This document shows positions 35,935 to 44,465 of a stretch of 64,000 bases of DNA, piece by piece. Position numbers and translations under genes: made by a program. The notes below the pieces were generated by a model. It saw nothing but the letters and a program-made list of their open reading frames with translations. It was not told the DNA's origin and did not search any database. Each line of letters opens with the position of its first letter. Position 1 is the stretch's first letter. This DNA comes from Massilia sp. Bi118. GTDB taxonomy: Bacteria > Pseudomonadota > Gammaproteobacteria > Burkholderiales > Burkholderiaceae_D. The stretch lies in contig NZ_CAKKMV010000022.1 of assembly GCF_918697865.1 (NCBI RefSeq), positions 1 to 64,000 of the forward strand, given 5' to 3'.

Positions 35935-36837
35935 ATGAAAAACGTGTCCGATTCAGTTCTTGCCAAACTCAAGACCAAGGCGAAACAAGAAAACGTCGAC
36001 TATCAACAGATGCTTACACGCTACGGCCTGGAACGCATGCTGTATCGGCTTTCGCGATCTGAGCACGCGAGATCTTTTTTATTGAAAGGCGCTATGCTTT
36101 TCAACCTGTGGTTCGACATGCCGCATCGCCCAACCACCGATGTGGACATGCTCGGCTTTGGAACGCATGGTTTGGACGCCCTCGCGAATATCTTCAAGGA
36201 TGTCTGTGCTGTCGCATGCGAAGACGGGATCGTCTTCGATCCCGGTACTGTGCAGGCCGAAGAGATTAGGAAGGACGCCAATTACGAGGGCGTTCGCGTG
36301 ACCTTCCTGGGGCTCATCAACCGCGTTCGTTGCCCTATTCAGGTCGACATCGGATACGGGGATGCAGTAACTCCGCAGGCCCTTGAAATCGATTATCCGG
36401 TCCTGCTTGCCGATATGCCGAGCCCGACGCTGCGGGCCTATCCAAAGGACACGGTGATCGCAGAGAAAACCGAGGCAATCGCCAAGCTGGCCATGGCCAA
36501 TACACGTCTCAAGGACTACTTCGACTTATGGGTATTGAGCCAGTACGTGGAATTTGAGGGCGAGGTTTTGCACCAGGCGATCGCCGCCACTTTTGAGAGA
36601 AGAAAAACAGCCATTACCGCCGAGCTGATTGGACTGTCCGATGACTTTGCCAGCGATGGAAGCAAAAACAGTCAATGGAATGCGTTCACCAGAAAAAATA
36701 AGTTGAACGCCCCGGTTTTGCCGGAGGTGATCCGGCAACTCAAGGAATTCATAGTACCAGTCCTGTCGAGCGTCGCTGAAGGCCAGGATTTTAAAATGCA
36801 CTGGTCCGAAGCCGGTCCTTGGCGAACATCTGAATAA
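35935..36837 (+). CDS. abiEii: AbiEii-family nucleotidyltransferase toxin
   Basis: The 300-aa product belongs to the AbiEii/MenT group, which modifies tRNA or other targets with nucleotides and stops growth. Family motifs are visible: FLLKGAMLFNLW (motif I), RPTTDVDMLG (motif II, metal-binding Asp residues), VDIGYGD (third Asp), AEKTEAIAKL and RLKDYFDLWVL (motif III and IV). All appear intact. It is translated right after AbiEi. It probably acts in phage defence or plasmid/island maintenance. GC content is lower than the flanks. A bidirectional hairpin follows. Confidence 0.9.
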   Translation: MKNVSDSVLAKLKTKAKQENVDYQQMLTRYGLERMLYRLSRSEHARSFLLKGAMLFNLWFDMPHRPTTDVDMLGFGTHGLDALANIFKDVCAVACEDGIVFDPGTVQAEEIRKDANYEGVRVTFLGLINRVRCPIQVDIGYGDAVTPQALEIDYPVLLADMPSPTLRAYPKDTVIAEKTEAIAKLAMANTRLKDYFDLWVLSQYVEFEGEVLHQAIAATFERRKTAITAELIGLSDDFASDGSKNSQWNAFTRKNKLNAPVLPEVIRQLKEFIVPVLSSVAEGQDFKMHWSEAGPWRTSE

Positions 36838-36840
36838 GCT

Positions 36841-36881
36841 GGGTGACGTGAGCGCTCATTCATTCCGAGCGCACGCCACCC
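36841..36881. terminator. Hairpin between convergent abiEii and DUF885 genes
   Basis: GGGTG-CGTG-GCGCTC (36841-36857) pairs with GAGCGC-CG-CACCC (36867-36881), an imperfect 15-bp stem around a 9-nt loop. It lies between two convergent stop codons and has only short T-rich flanks. Confidence 0.55.
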
Positions 36882-36895
36882 GGCTTCACCGAGGC

Positions 36896-38707
36896 TTACT
36901 TCGACGCCGCAATCCAGCGGTCGACCTTCTTCTCCAGCAGCTCCAGCGGCAGCGTGCCTTCGCCCAGCACGATCTCGTGGAACTTCGGCAGGCTGAATTT
37001 CGAACCGAGTTCTTTTTCGGCGCGGCGGCGCAGTTCCTGGATCTTCAGCGAACCGATCTTGTAGCCCAGGGCCTGGCCCGGCCAGGCCATGTAGCGCTCG
37101 GTCTCGCTGCGCGCGATCGACTCCGGATAGCCGAGGGTATCGCGCATGTACTGGATCGATTGCTCGCGGGTCCAGCCCTTCGCATGCATGCCGGTGTCGA
37201 CCACCAGGCGCACGGCGCGCAGCATCTCGTCGTTCAGGTGGCCGAACCAGTCTTCCGGCTTGCCGTACAGGTTCATCTCGGTGCCGAGCGTCTCCGCGTA
37301 CAGCGCCCAGCCTTCGGTGAAGGCGTTGTTGCCGCCGAACTTGCGGAAGTTCGGTAAGCCCAGTTCCTGCATCAGGGCGATGTGGAAGTGGTGGCCCGGC
37401 TGGCCTTCGTGCAGGAACAGCGTGACCATGCCGGGGCCGCTGTACTGCGTGGGATCGTTCACCACGGTGAAGAACGCGCCCGGACGCGAGCCGTCGGCGG
37501 CCGGCGGAGTGTAGTGGTCCGAGGCCGTGGCGCGCGTCAGCTCCGGCTCCAGCCGGATGTCGAGCGGCGTCTTGGGACGCAGCGAGAACAGCGCCGGCAG
37601 CTTGGCGTTCAGCTGGGCGTTGAGCTTGCGGTAGACCTCGATGATTTCGCCCTCGGTCTTGAAGGGCTTGTACTTGGCCTGTTCCGAGACCCAGGCCGGC
37701 AGGCCGGCGGCCGGACCGGTGTAGCCCATCTGCGGGCCGATGCGCGCGTACTCGCTCTGGATGCGCGCCACTTCCTGCAGGCCGATCTGGTGGATCTGTT
37801 CCGGCTGCAGGCTTGTCGTGGTCTGGCTCGCCACGCGCACCAGGTACCAGTCCATGCCCTGCGGCAGGGCGCTCCAGCCGGTGCTGGTGCGGCAGGCCGG
37901 GATGTATTCCTTCTCCAGGAAATCGGCCAGGCGGACCAGGGCCGGATTCAGCTTGTTGGCGATGGCGGCGCGGTAGCCGGCCGCCAGCTTCTTCTTGTCG
38001 GCGTCCGGGAACGAAGCCGGCAGCTTCTTCGCCGGCGTGTAATAGATGCTGTCTTCGGGCTTGGCGGCCACCAGCTGCTTGAACTGGGGCAGGGCGGACA
38101 GCATGATGGCCTTGGGCTGCACCACGCCGCGCTTGATCCCTTCGCGCATGTTGGCGATGGCCTGGTCGATCCAGGGGCCGAGCTGGTTCAGGCGGCTCAG
38201 GTAGGCCTGGTAGTCCTTCACCGTGGCCAGTGGCTGGGCGCCTTCGCCGCCGGCGTAGTTCGCCAGCGTCACCGGCAGGGCGTCCATCTGGTTGAGCGGC
38301 AGCAGGTGCTCGGGGAAGGGCTCGAAGCGCAGCGCGGTGGTGAGTTCGTAGTCGAGGATGTCGTAGCTGGTCTGGTCGCGCTGCGCCAGGGCGTCGCGCT
38401 TGATGGCGTGCAAACGCTTCTGATAGTCCTTGTAGCGCGCGAACTGGGCGGCGCGGTTCTTCGGCGCGATCGACATGCCGATCTGGTCGTTGAAGCGGCT
38501 GTCGCCGCTCTCGCCGGCCGAGACCGGGTCGAAGCGCGCCAGCGCATCGTAGTACTCGTCGGCCAGCTTGTTCAGCTGCTTCGATTCGGCGCTGCCGGCG
38601 GTTTTCGCAACGGCGGCTGCCGGGGCAGCGGCTTCGATCGCGCCGGCGGGCGCGCAGGCGAGCATGGCGGCGCAAGCGAGCGCGCCCAGTGTCAGGATCT
38701 GTTTCAT
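36896..38707 (-). CDS. Exported DUF885-family putative metallopeptidase
   Basis: The 603-aa product has a signal peptide (cleavage near APAGA) and an alpha-helical DUF885 domain. Two motifs of a zinc site are visible: MVTLFLHEGQPGHHFHIA (HExGH-like, about residue 435) and AFTEGWALYAE (about residue 470), as in gluzincin-like M3-type folds. So it is probably a periplasmic peptidase of unknown substrate. It starts at the complement of 38705-38707. It is a single gene between abiEii and a binding-protein gene. Confidence 0.85.
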   Translation of the reverse strand: MKQILTLGALACAAMLACAPAGAIEAAAPAAAVAKTAGSAESKQLNKLADEYYDALARFDPVSAGESGDSRFNDQIGMSIAPKNRAAQFARYKDYQKRLHAIKRDALAQRDQTSYDILDYELTTALRFEPFPEHLLPLNQMDALPVTLANYAGGEGAQPLATVKDYQAYLSRLNQLGPWIDQAIANMREGIKRGVVQPKAIMLSALPQFKQLVAAKPEDSIYYTPAKKLPASFPDADKKKLAAGYRAAIANKLNPALVRLADFLEKEYIPACRTSTGWSALPQGMDWYLVRVASQTTTSLQPEQIHQIGLQEVARIQSEYARIGPQMGYTGPAAGLPAWVSEQAKYKPFKTEGEIIEVYRKLNAQLNAKLPALFSLRPKTPLDIRLEPELTRATASDHYTPPAADGSRPGAFFTVVNDPTQYSGPGMVTLFLHEGQPGHHFHIALMQELGLPNFRKFGGNNAFTEGWALYAETLGTEMNLYGKPEDWFGHLNDEMLRAVRLVVDTGMHAKGWTREQSIQYMRDTLGYPESIARSETERYMAWPGQALGYKIGSLKIQELRRRAEKELGSKFSLPKFHEIVLGEGTLPLELLEKKVDRWIAASK

Positions 38708-38734
38708 GTGTCGTGGTGCTTTGAAATGAATAAA

Positions 38735-38764
38735 GGCGGCGACAAGGATACGCTTGTCGCCGCC
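38735..38764 (-). terminator. Terminator of the LivK-like gene
   Basis: GGCGGCGACAAG (38735-38746) and CTTGTCGCCGCC (38753-38764) form a perfect 12-bp stem with a 6-nt loop. On the minus strand TTTATTC follows. It lies 27 nt after the LivK-like stop codon and 28 nt before the DUF885 start. Confidence 0.8.
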
Positions 38765-38791
38765 TGTAGGGCCAGTCTTTACGACGGCCGA

Positions 38792-39940
38792 TTAGTAGCT
38801 GGCCAGCGGCGACAAGGCGCCGCCCTTGAAGGTGTACACGGTCACCGCGGTCTTTTTGAGGTTGCCGCTGGCGTCGTAGCCGTAGGTGCCGGCCACGCCC
38901 TGGTAGCTCATCGTGTGGAGAAGCTTGCTCACCGCGGCGGCGTCGACCGTGTTCGCGCTCTTGATGGCCTGGGCGATGAACATGGTCTGGTCGTAGAAGG
39001 CCGGCGCGTAGACGTCCGGCTCGCGCTGGAAGCGCTGTTTATAACGCTGCTTGAAGCCCGGGCCGCCCGGCTGCTTGTCGAGCATGGCGCCGGCCTGGGC
39101 GCACAGGACGTTTTCGCCGACCGCATCGCCGCCCAGCTTGGCCATCTCCGGGCTGCACAGGGTGTCGCCGCCGAGCAGGCGCACATTGGCCAGGCCGAGC
39201 TGCTTCATCTGGCGCGCCATCGGGGCGCCCTGCGGCGCATAGCCGCCGAAGAAGATCGCATCGACCTTCTTGGCGCGGAAGGCGGTGAGGATGGCGGCGA
39301 AGTCGCTGGCCTTGTCGTTGGTGAACTCGCGGCCGGCCACGTTCAGGCCGGAGGCGCGCGCCTGCTTCGCGAATTCCTCGGCGATGCCCTGGCCGAAGGC
39401 GGTGCGGTCGTCGATCACGCCGACGGTCTTGATCTTGAGTTCCTTGGCCGCGTAAGCCGCCATCGAGCCGCCGACCTGGTTGTCGCTGGCGACGATGCGG
39501 AACACGTTCGGATAGCGCGACTGCGTGATCTTGGGATTGGTGCCGACCGTCGACATCAAAATGCCGGCCTCGTTGTACACGCGCGAAGCGGGAATCGCGA
39601 CGCCCGAGTTGTAGGGGCCGAGCACGAACTTGACGCCGGCGTCGGCGAATTTCTGGGCCACGTTCACGCCGGCTTTCGGGTCGCCCTGGTCATCCTCGGA
39701 CATCAGTTCGAAGCGTAGGGTCTTGCCGCCCGCTTTGAGCTTTTGCGCGTTGAGTTCTTCGACCGCCAGGCGCACGCCGTTCTCGTTGTCCTTGCCGGCA
39801 AAGGCGTTCGCGCCCGACAGCGGGCCGCTCACGCCGATGCGCACCACTTGGTCCTGGGCCAGGGCGGCGGCGCCTGACGAGGCCAAAGCGGCGGCCAAAG
39901 CGGCCAGCGCCAGCGGCGCAATCTTGAAAATCGATGGCAT
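38792..39940 (-). CDS. LivK-like branched-chain amino acid ABC transporter binding protein
   Basis: The 382-aa product has a signal peptide (AAALAQ-DQV) and the Leu/Ile/Val-binding fold: VVRIGVSGPLSGANAFAGKD at the N-terminus, DDQGDPKAGVNVAQKFAD, and VFRIVASDNQVGGSMAAY. It binds a ligand, often an amino acid, in the periplasm. No permease or ATPase genes are adjacent, so it is an orphan here and works with a transporter elsewhere. An Lrp-type regulator gene lies upstream on the same strand, separated by a 120-bp palindromic element. Confidence 0.92.
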   Translation of the reverse strand: MPSIFKIAPLALAALAAALASSGAAALAQDQVVRIGVSGPLSGANAFAGKDNENGVRLAVEELNAQKLKAGGKTLRFELMSEDDQGDPKAGVNVAQKFADAGVKFVLGPYNSGVAIPASRVYNEAGILMSTVGTNPKITQSRYPNVFRIVASDNQVGGSMAAYAAKELKIKTVGVIDDRTAFGQGIAEEFAKQARASGLNVAGREFTNDKASDFAAILTAFRAKKVDAIFFGGYAPQGAPMARQMKQLGLANVRLLGGDTLCSPEMAKLGGDAVGENVLCAQAGAMLDKQPGGPGFKQRYKQRFQREPDVYAPAFYDQTMFIAQAIKSANTVDAAAVSKLLHTMSYQGVAGTYGYDASGNLKKTAVTVYTFKGGALSPLASY

Positions 39941-39988
39941 TCTTGCTTGTCTCCGTTATGTTTCAACGCGCGCCATCATCGCACGATT

Positions 39989-40108
39989 CAGAGCACCTAA
40001 CAAAGCCTCCATGGCGGCGTTGCATCGTCTCGCCGTACTAGCGTACTGTCTTCGTGGTCCGCCACTGCGGCGATGCGCCTTGCCCTGGAGGCTTTCCTAG
40101 GCGCTCTG
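39989..40108. repeat. 120-bp palindromic element between lrp-like and livK-like genes
   Basis: The ends are inverted copies: CAGAGCACCTA (39989-39999) with TAGGCGCTCTG (40098-40108), then AAAGCCTCCA with TGGAGGCTTT (40087-40096). The centre reads GGCGGCGTTGCATCG ... CTCGCCGTACTAGCGTACTG. It has no coding potential of its own; a short frame inside comes from the repeat. It looks like a MITE-sized mobile or REP-related element. Confidence 0.65.
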
Positions 40109-40126
40109 TAAAACCTTCAGATAGGT

Positions 40127-40612
40127 TCAAGCGGCGAGTCCGTGCGAGATCAGTTCCAGCGGCAGCGCGGTGGTGCACTTGATCTGCTCCATCGAGAAGG
40201 CCGAGGAGACGCCGGCCAGTTGGGCGGTCTTGATCAGCTTCTTGTAGAAGCGGTCGTAGCCTTCGATGTCGGTGGTGACCACCTTCAGCAGGTAGTCGAT
40301 GTCGCCGCTCATGCGGTGGAATTCGAGCACTTCGGGCAGGGAGATCACGGCCGAGGCAAAGCGCTCCAGCCATTTTTCGTCGTGCTCCTTGGCGCGCACG
40401 CTGACGAAGACCGTGACCGGCAGGCCGACCTTGTTGCGGTTGACGATGCTGACCCGGCTCTCGATGTAGCCCTCTTCCTCCAGGCGCTTGACGCGCTTCC
40501 AGCACGGGGTGCTGGACAAGCCGACTTTTTCGCTCAGCCCGGAAATCGACAGGGTAGCGTCCGCTTGCAGGGCGGCAAGAATCGCGCAATCGTACTTGTC
40601 GAGTGAGTTCAT
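40127..40612 (-). CDS. Lrp/AsnC-family regulator (near desulfurase fusion)
   Basis: The 161-aa product has an N-terminal winged helix (about 5-60; LDKYDCAILAALQADATLSI, SSTPCWKRVKRLEEEGYIES) and the ligand-binding RAM domain (about 70-155; FHRMSGDIDYLLKVVTTDIE). Such proteins sense amino acids and regulate nearby genes. It is divergent from the desulfurase-rhodanese fusion across 163 AT-rich bases, so cysteine or sulfur control is a reasonable guess. It starts at the complement of 40610-40612. Confidence 0.93.
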   Translation of the reverse strand: MNSLDKYDCAILAALQADATLSISGLSEKVGLSSTPCWKRVKRLEEEGYIESRVSIVNRNKVGLPVTVFVSVRAKEHDEKWLERFASAVISLPEVLEFHRMSGDIDYLLKVVTTDIEGYDRFYKKLIKTAQLAGVSSAFSMEQIKCTTALPLELISHGLAA

Positions 40613-40775
40613 TTTATTTATGCAGTAAGAATGAGAATGCCAGTTCTTCTTTGAGGCGAAAACAAAGGAATTTTAGTACATCTTAACCTGCGTCAGTCCG
40701 TAACATATTACTCAAGTATGGAAGCTTGTGCGCATATTATTTTTTGTTTTTAGCAATTTTTTCGGCATTTAATTC

Positions 40776-42866
40776 ATGAGTCACGATATCTACCTCGACG
40801 CCAACGCCACATCAAAGGTGCTGCCCGCCGCCGCCAGCGCCGCGCTCGAGGCGATGCAGGCCTGCTTCGGCAACCCGAGCAGCAGCCATGCGACCGGTCT
40901 GCGCGCCAAAGCCACCCTCGACGACGTGCGGGCGCGCGCGCGGCGCGTGCTGGGGGCGCCGAGCGGCCGGGTGATGTTCACCAGCGGCGCCACCGAAGGT
41001 ATCCAGACCGCGGTGCTGTCGGCGCTGTGCGCGGTGCGCGAACGGCGCGCGGCGGGACTCGATGCCGGCGACCTGCTGATCTACGGCGCCACCGAGCACA
41101 AGGCGGTGTCGGAAAGCCTGGCGCACTGGAACCGCCTGCTGGATACCAATCTGACCCTGTGCGCGCTGCCGGTCGACGGCGCCGGCCGGCACCGGCTGGA
41201 CCTGCTGCGCGAGCTGGCGCCGCGCGCGGCCATGGTCTGCACCATGGCCGCGAATAACGAGACCGGCGTGATCTCCGACCTGGACGGCATCGCCGCCGTG
41301 CTGCGCGAGCGTGCGGCGCACGCGTACTGGATGGTCGACTGCGTGCAGGCGCTGGGCAAGCTGCCGCTCGACCTGGCCAACTCGCGCATCGACTATGCAC
41401 CCTTCTCGGGCCACAAGCTGTATGCGCCGAAGGGCATCGGCATGCTCTACGTGAAGGAAGGAACACCCTACACCCCGCTGATGATCGGCGGCGGCCAGGA
41501 AGCGGGCCAGCGCTCGGGCACCGAGAACATGGCCGGCATTGCGGCGCTGGGCGCCGTGCTGGCCGCGCTGGAAGAAGGCGACACCTTCCGCAGCCACGCC
41601 GAACTGGCCGCGATGCGCGCGCGCGTGGCGGCGGCGCTGGAGGAGGCCTTTCCCGGCATCGTCTACAACGCGCCTTTCGAACTGGCGCTGCCGACCACCC
41701 TGAATTTCGCCGTGCCGGACATGGCGAGCAAGGAACTGCTCGACCTGTTCGACGCCGCCGGCGTGCGCGTCAGCGCGGGCTCGGCTTGTTCCGCGGCCAA
41801 GGCCGCGCCCAGCTACGTGCTGGAGGCGATGGGCCTGCCGCGCTGGCGCACCAGCGGCGCCGTGCGCCTGTCCTTCGGGCCGCTGGCGACCGAGGCTTTC
41901 ATCGACGAAGCCTGCGCGCGCATCCGCCGCTGCGGCCAGGCGGCGCGCCATCCGGCGCTGTCCGCCTCTAGACTCAGCGGCGACCGGCGCGGCCTGCTGC
42001 AGGTCAGCAGCGAGGGCCGCCACGGCTGGATCCTGTTCGACCTCGATGCAAACACCTGCGTGGCGATCGATCCGCCGGCCGGCATGGCGGCGCGGCTCGC
42101 GGCCCAGGTTCGGGACAGCGGCCTGCACATGCTGGCCGTGCTGGGCACCGGCGTCGATGCCGCCGGTGTCGACACCCGCGCCACGCTGCGCGCCGCCCTC
42201 GGACTGGACGCCGGTGAACAGGGCACGCTCGGCTGGCCGCGCGACGGCGGCATGGTGACGCTGGCCGACGGCAGCGCGGCGCCCGCGATCGCAGTCGGCG
42301 CCGAAGTGCTGGTGCGCCTGGCGGACGAGGATGGCAGCGGCGCCGCCTACCTGCTGGGCCACGCGGTCGGCGGCCGGCTGGATGCCGCCGCGGTGCGCCT
42401 GGCTTTCATCGGCGGCGCCGTCATGGCGGACGCCGAGGCCCAGGACCTGTCGCGCCTGATCGACGGCGGCACGGTGCTGTGCCATGGCCTCGACATCGGC
42501 GGCGCGCCCTGCACCACGGCGGAAGGCTTGCGCAAGGCCGGCCACACGCCGGGCGAGGCGCGGCAGCTGCGTCCGGAAGGACTGGACGACTTCCTGCGCA
42601 TGCACGCGGATGCGCTGCTGGTCGACGTGCGCGAATCCTGCGAGCTGGAAGCGGGCGGCATCCGCCTGTGCGGCCGCGAGGCGCAGGCCTTGCCGCTGTC
42701 GCGCCTGGCCGAGCATCTCGACCAGCTGCTGGCGGCCCGGCGCCCGCTGGTGTTCGTCTGCCGCAGCGGCAACCGCAGCGCGCGGGCGGCGTCCTGCCTG
42801 CAGCGCCTGGGCCATCCGCAGGCCTGGAGCCTGACAGGGGGCGTGGCGCTGGCCGGCGCTCGCTGA
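40776..42866 (+). CDS. Cysteine desulfurase / degenerate MBL / rhodanese fusion
   Basis: The 696-aa product joins three parts. Residues 1-385 are a class V aminotransferase of the NifS/IscS type, with the PLP Lys in SGHKLYAPKG (residue 214) and the persulfide Cys in SAGSACSAAK (338). Residues 395-600 resemble the MBL domain of persulfide dioxygenases, but the HxHxDH metal site is missing: the segment reads LGTGVDAAGVD. Residues 605-696 are a rhodanese domain with Cys 662 in FVCRSGNRSARAA. So sulfur can be taken from cysteine and passed to a second Cys in one chain. It is divergent from an Lrp regulator. ATG 40776 was chosen; the ribosome site is weak. Confidence 0.85.
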   Translation: MSHDIYLDANATSKVLPAAASAALEAMQACFGNPSSSHATGLRAKATLDDVRARARRVLGAPSGRVMFTSGATEGIQTAVLSALCAVRERRAAGLDAGDLLIYGATEHKAVSESLAHWNRLLDTNLTLCALPVDGAGRHRLDLLRELAPRAAMVCTMAANNETGVISDLDGIAAVLRERAAHAYWMVDCVQALGKLPLDLANSRIDYAPFSGHKLYAPKGIGMLYVKEGTPYTPLMIGGGQEAGQRSGTENMAGIAALGAVLAALEEGDTFRSHAELAAMRARVAAALEEAFPGIVYNAPFELALPTTLNFAVPDMASKELLDLFDAAGVRVSAGSACSAAKAAPSYVLEAMGLPRWRTSGAVRLSFGPLATEAFIDEACARIRRCGQAARHPALSASRLSGDRRGLLQVSSEGRHGWILFDLDANTCVAIDPPAGMAARLAAQVRDSGLHMLAVLGTGVDAAGVDTRATLRAALGLDAGEQGTLGWPRDGGMVTLADGSAAPAIAVGAEVLVRLADEDGSGAAYLLGHAVGGRLDAAAVRLAFIGGAVMADAEAQDLSRLIDGGTVLCHGLDIGGAPCTTAEGLRKAGHTPGEARQLRPEGLDDFLRMHADALLVDVRESCELEAGGIRLCGREAQALPLSRLAEHLDQLLAARRPLVFVCRSGNRSARAASCLQRLGHPQAWSLTGGVALAGAR

Positions 42867-43016
42867 GTCCGGACCGATTTCTTCCGAATCGTCGCCTGCC
42901 GCGCTGCGCGCCGGCGGGCCTTTGGCGCGCGCGCCACAAGCGCCCGCCGGCTGTGGCGGCTTCCCGCTACACTAGCGCTATCCCGGCCTTACTCACTCGA
43001 TAACATAGGGAAAAAG

Positions 43017-43904
43017 ATGAGCGAACGCAGCAACGCCGCGGCCCTGGCCGCCCTTGGATTCCTGGCTGTCGGCGCGAGCACCGCGCTGCCCGCGAGCGCC
43101 GCCGACTGGAGCGACACCGCCATCAGCTGGCGCTACGGACAGCGCTTCCGCGAGCCCTACAACCCGGCCGACATCAAGAAGCACATCTTCGCGCTGACCC
43201 ACGCCAGCGGCTACAAGTACGGCTCGAACTACTTCAACGTCGACCTGCTGCAGTCGGACAGCAACGACCCCGGTTCGCTCAACCAGACGGACGGCGCCCA
43301 GGAGGCCTATATCGTCTACCGCCACACGCTCGACATCGGCGCGCTGCGCGGCGCCCCCATCGCCTATGGCCCCGTGAAGGGACTGGGCCTGGTGCTGGGC
43401 TTCGACTGGAACACCAAGAACGACGTCGGCTACAACTCGCGCAAGCGCATGCTGGTGGCCGGGCCGACCCTGATGTGGGACGTGCCGGGCTTCCTCAGCA
43501 CCGGCATCCTGTTCCTCCGCGAGAGCAATGCGCCGAGCGGCGCCTTCCCGCCGATCTCCGAGGTGCGCGGCCGCTACACCTACGACTACCACCCGATGTT
43601 CTCGGCCAGCTGGGGCATTCCGATCCCCGATAGCTGGGCCTCCGGCTGGTCCTTCGAGGGCTACCTGAACTACATCGCCGCCAAGGGCCGCGACGAAGTC
43701 GGCAACCCGACCGGCGCCGAGACCAATCTCGACATGCAGCTGATGTACGACGTGGGGAGCCGCTTCGGGCAGCCGAAGAACCGCTTCCGCATCGGCCTCG
43801 AATACCAGTTCTGGAACAACAAATTCGGCAACACGGCGGCCACCACCGGCAGCCGCGGCCAGCGCGCCAGCACGCCCATGGTGCGCGCCGAATACCACTT
43901 CTGA
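43017..43904 (+). CDS. Tsx/OmpK-like outer-membrane channel
   Basis: The 295-aa product has a signal peptide (ending ASA-ADW) and a beta-barrel pattern ending in MVRAEYHF with a terminal Phe. The stretch DTAISWRYGQRFREPYNPAD and KHIFALTHASGYKYGSNYFN fits the nucleoside-specific channel (Tsx/OmpK) family. It likely passes nucleosides or small solutes across the outer membrane. ATG 43017 follows AGGGAAAA. Its stop abuts, with no gap, the stop codon of a convergent Lrp-type gene. Confidence 0.78.
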   Translation: MSERSNAAALAALGFLAVGASTALPASAADWSDTAISWRYGQRFREPYNPADIKKHIFALTHASGYKYGSNYFNVDLLQSDSNDPGSLNQTDGAQEAYIVYRHTLDIGALRGAPIAYGPVKGLGLVLGFDWNTKNDVGYNSRKRMLVAGPTLMWDVPGFLSTGILFLRESNAPSGAFPPISEVRGRYTYDYHPMFSASWGIPIPDSWASGWSFEGYLNYIAAKGRDEVGNPTGAETNLDMQLMYDVGSRFGQPKNRFRIGLEYQFWNNKFGNTAATTGSRGQRASTPMVRAEYHF

Positions 43905-44390
43905 TCAGCCGGTCAGCGGCGTATCCGCCTTCTTCAGCGTGCGCAGCACGAAGCTGGATTTGCTGTGGCGGATACCCGGGATTTGGTACAGCTGTTCGCG
44001 CAGCAGCCGCTCGTAGTCGCGCGTGTCCTTGACCGCGATCCGGATGAAGTAGTCGTAGTCGCCCGAAATCAGGAAGGCTTCCAGGACTTCGGGAATGGAT
44101 TCCAGTGCACGGGCGAAGGCATTCAGGGTCTCCTGGTTATGGCTGCCCAGCGTCACCTGCACGATCACCGTGTCCTGGTAGCCGATCTGCGCCAGGTCCA
44201 CCTTCACGGTATAGCCCTGGATCGCGCCGCTGTCCGTCATGCGCTTGATCCGGTTCCAGCAGGAGGTGGTCGACAGCCCGACCGCCTTGCCGATCTCCTG
44301 CAGGGGCGTGCGCGAATCCTCGAGCAGGATGCGCAGGATGGCGCGGTCGTGGCTGTCGAAAATTTTTCCGTGATTCTCAATATTGTCCAT
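43905..44390 (-). CDS. Lrp/AsnC-family regulator (divergent from acetolactate synthase)
   Basis: The 161-aa product has a winged helix (about 10-65; DSHDRAILRILLEDSRTPLQ, STTSCWNRIKRMTDSGAIQG) and a RAM domain (about 75-155; LISGDYDYFIRIAVKDTRDY). I start it at the ATG complementary to 44388-44390 because the sequence upstream holds a TTTCAG/CTGAAA operator-like pair; a GTG start at 44435 would add 15 residues. It is divergent from an acetolactate synthase gene, a usual Lrp target. It is the second Lrp-type regulator in 4 kb. Confidence 0.9.
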   Translation of the reverse strand: MDNIENHGKIFDSHDRAILRILLEDSRTPLQEIGKAVGLSTTSCWNRIKRMTDSGAIQGYTVKVDLAQIGYQDTVIVQVTLGSHNQETLNAFARALESIPEVLEAFLISGDYDYFIRIAVKDTRDYERLLREQLYQIPGIRHSKSSFVLRTLKKADTPLTG

Positions 44391-44395
44391 AAATT

Positions 44396-44424
44396 TTTCA
44401 GTATTCAGGCGTAATTGGCTGAAA
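44396..44424. promoter_or_regulatory. Possible Lrp-type operator
   Basis: TTTCAG (44396-44401) and CTGAAA (44419-44424) are inverted with 17 bp between, and further TTCAG copies occur at 44404 and 44436. They fill the 75-bp gap between the divergent Lrp and acetolactate synthase genes. Confidence 0.45.
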
Positions 44425-44465
44425 TTATGAAGCACTTTCAGCGCCTGCGCCGATAAGATTCATGG

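Noticed and set aside
39999..40100. A short frame (MAALHRLAVLAYCLR...) within the palindromic element
   Set aside because: It comes from the repeat itself and has no ribosome site.
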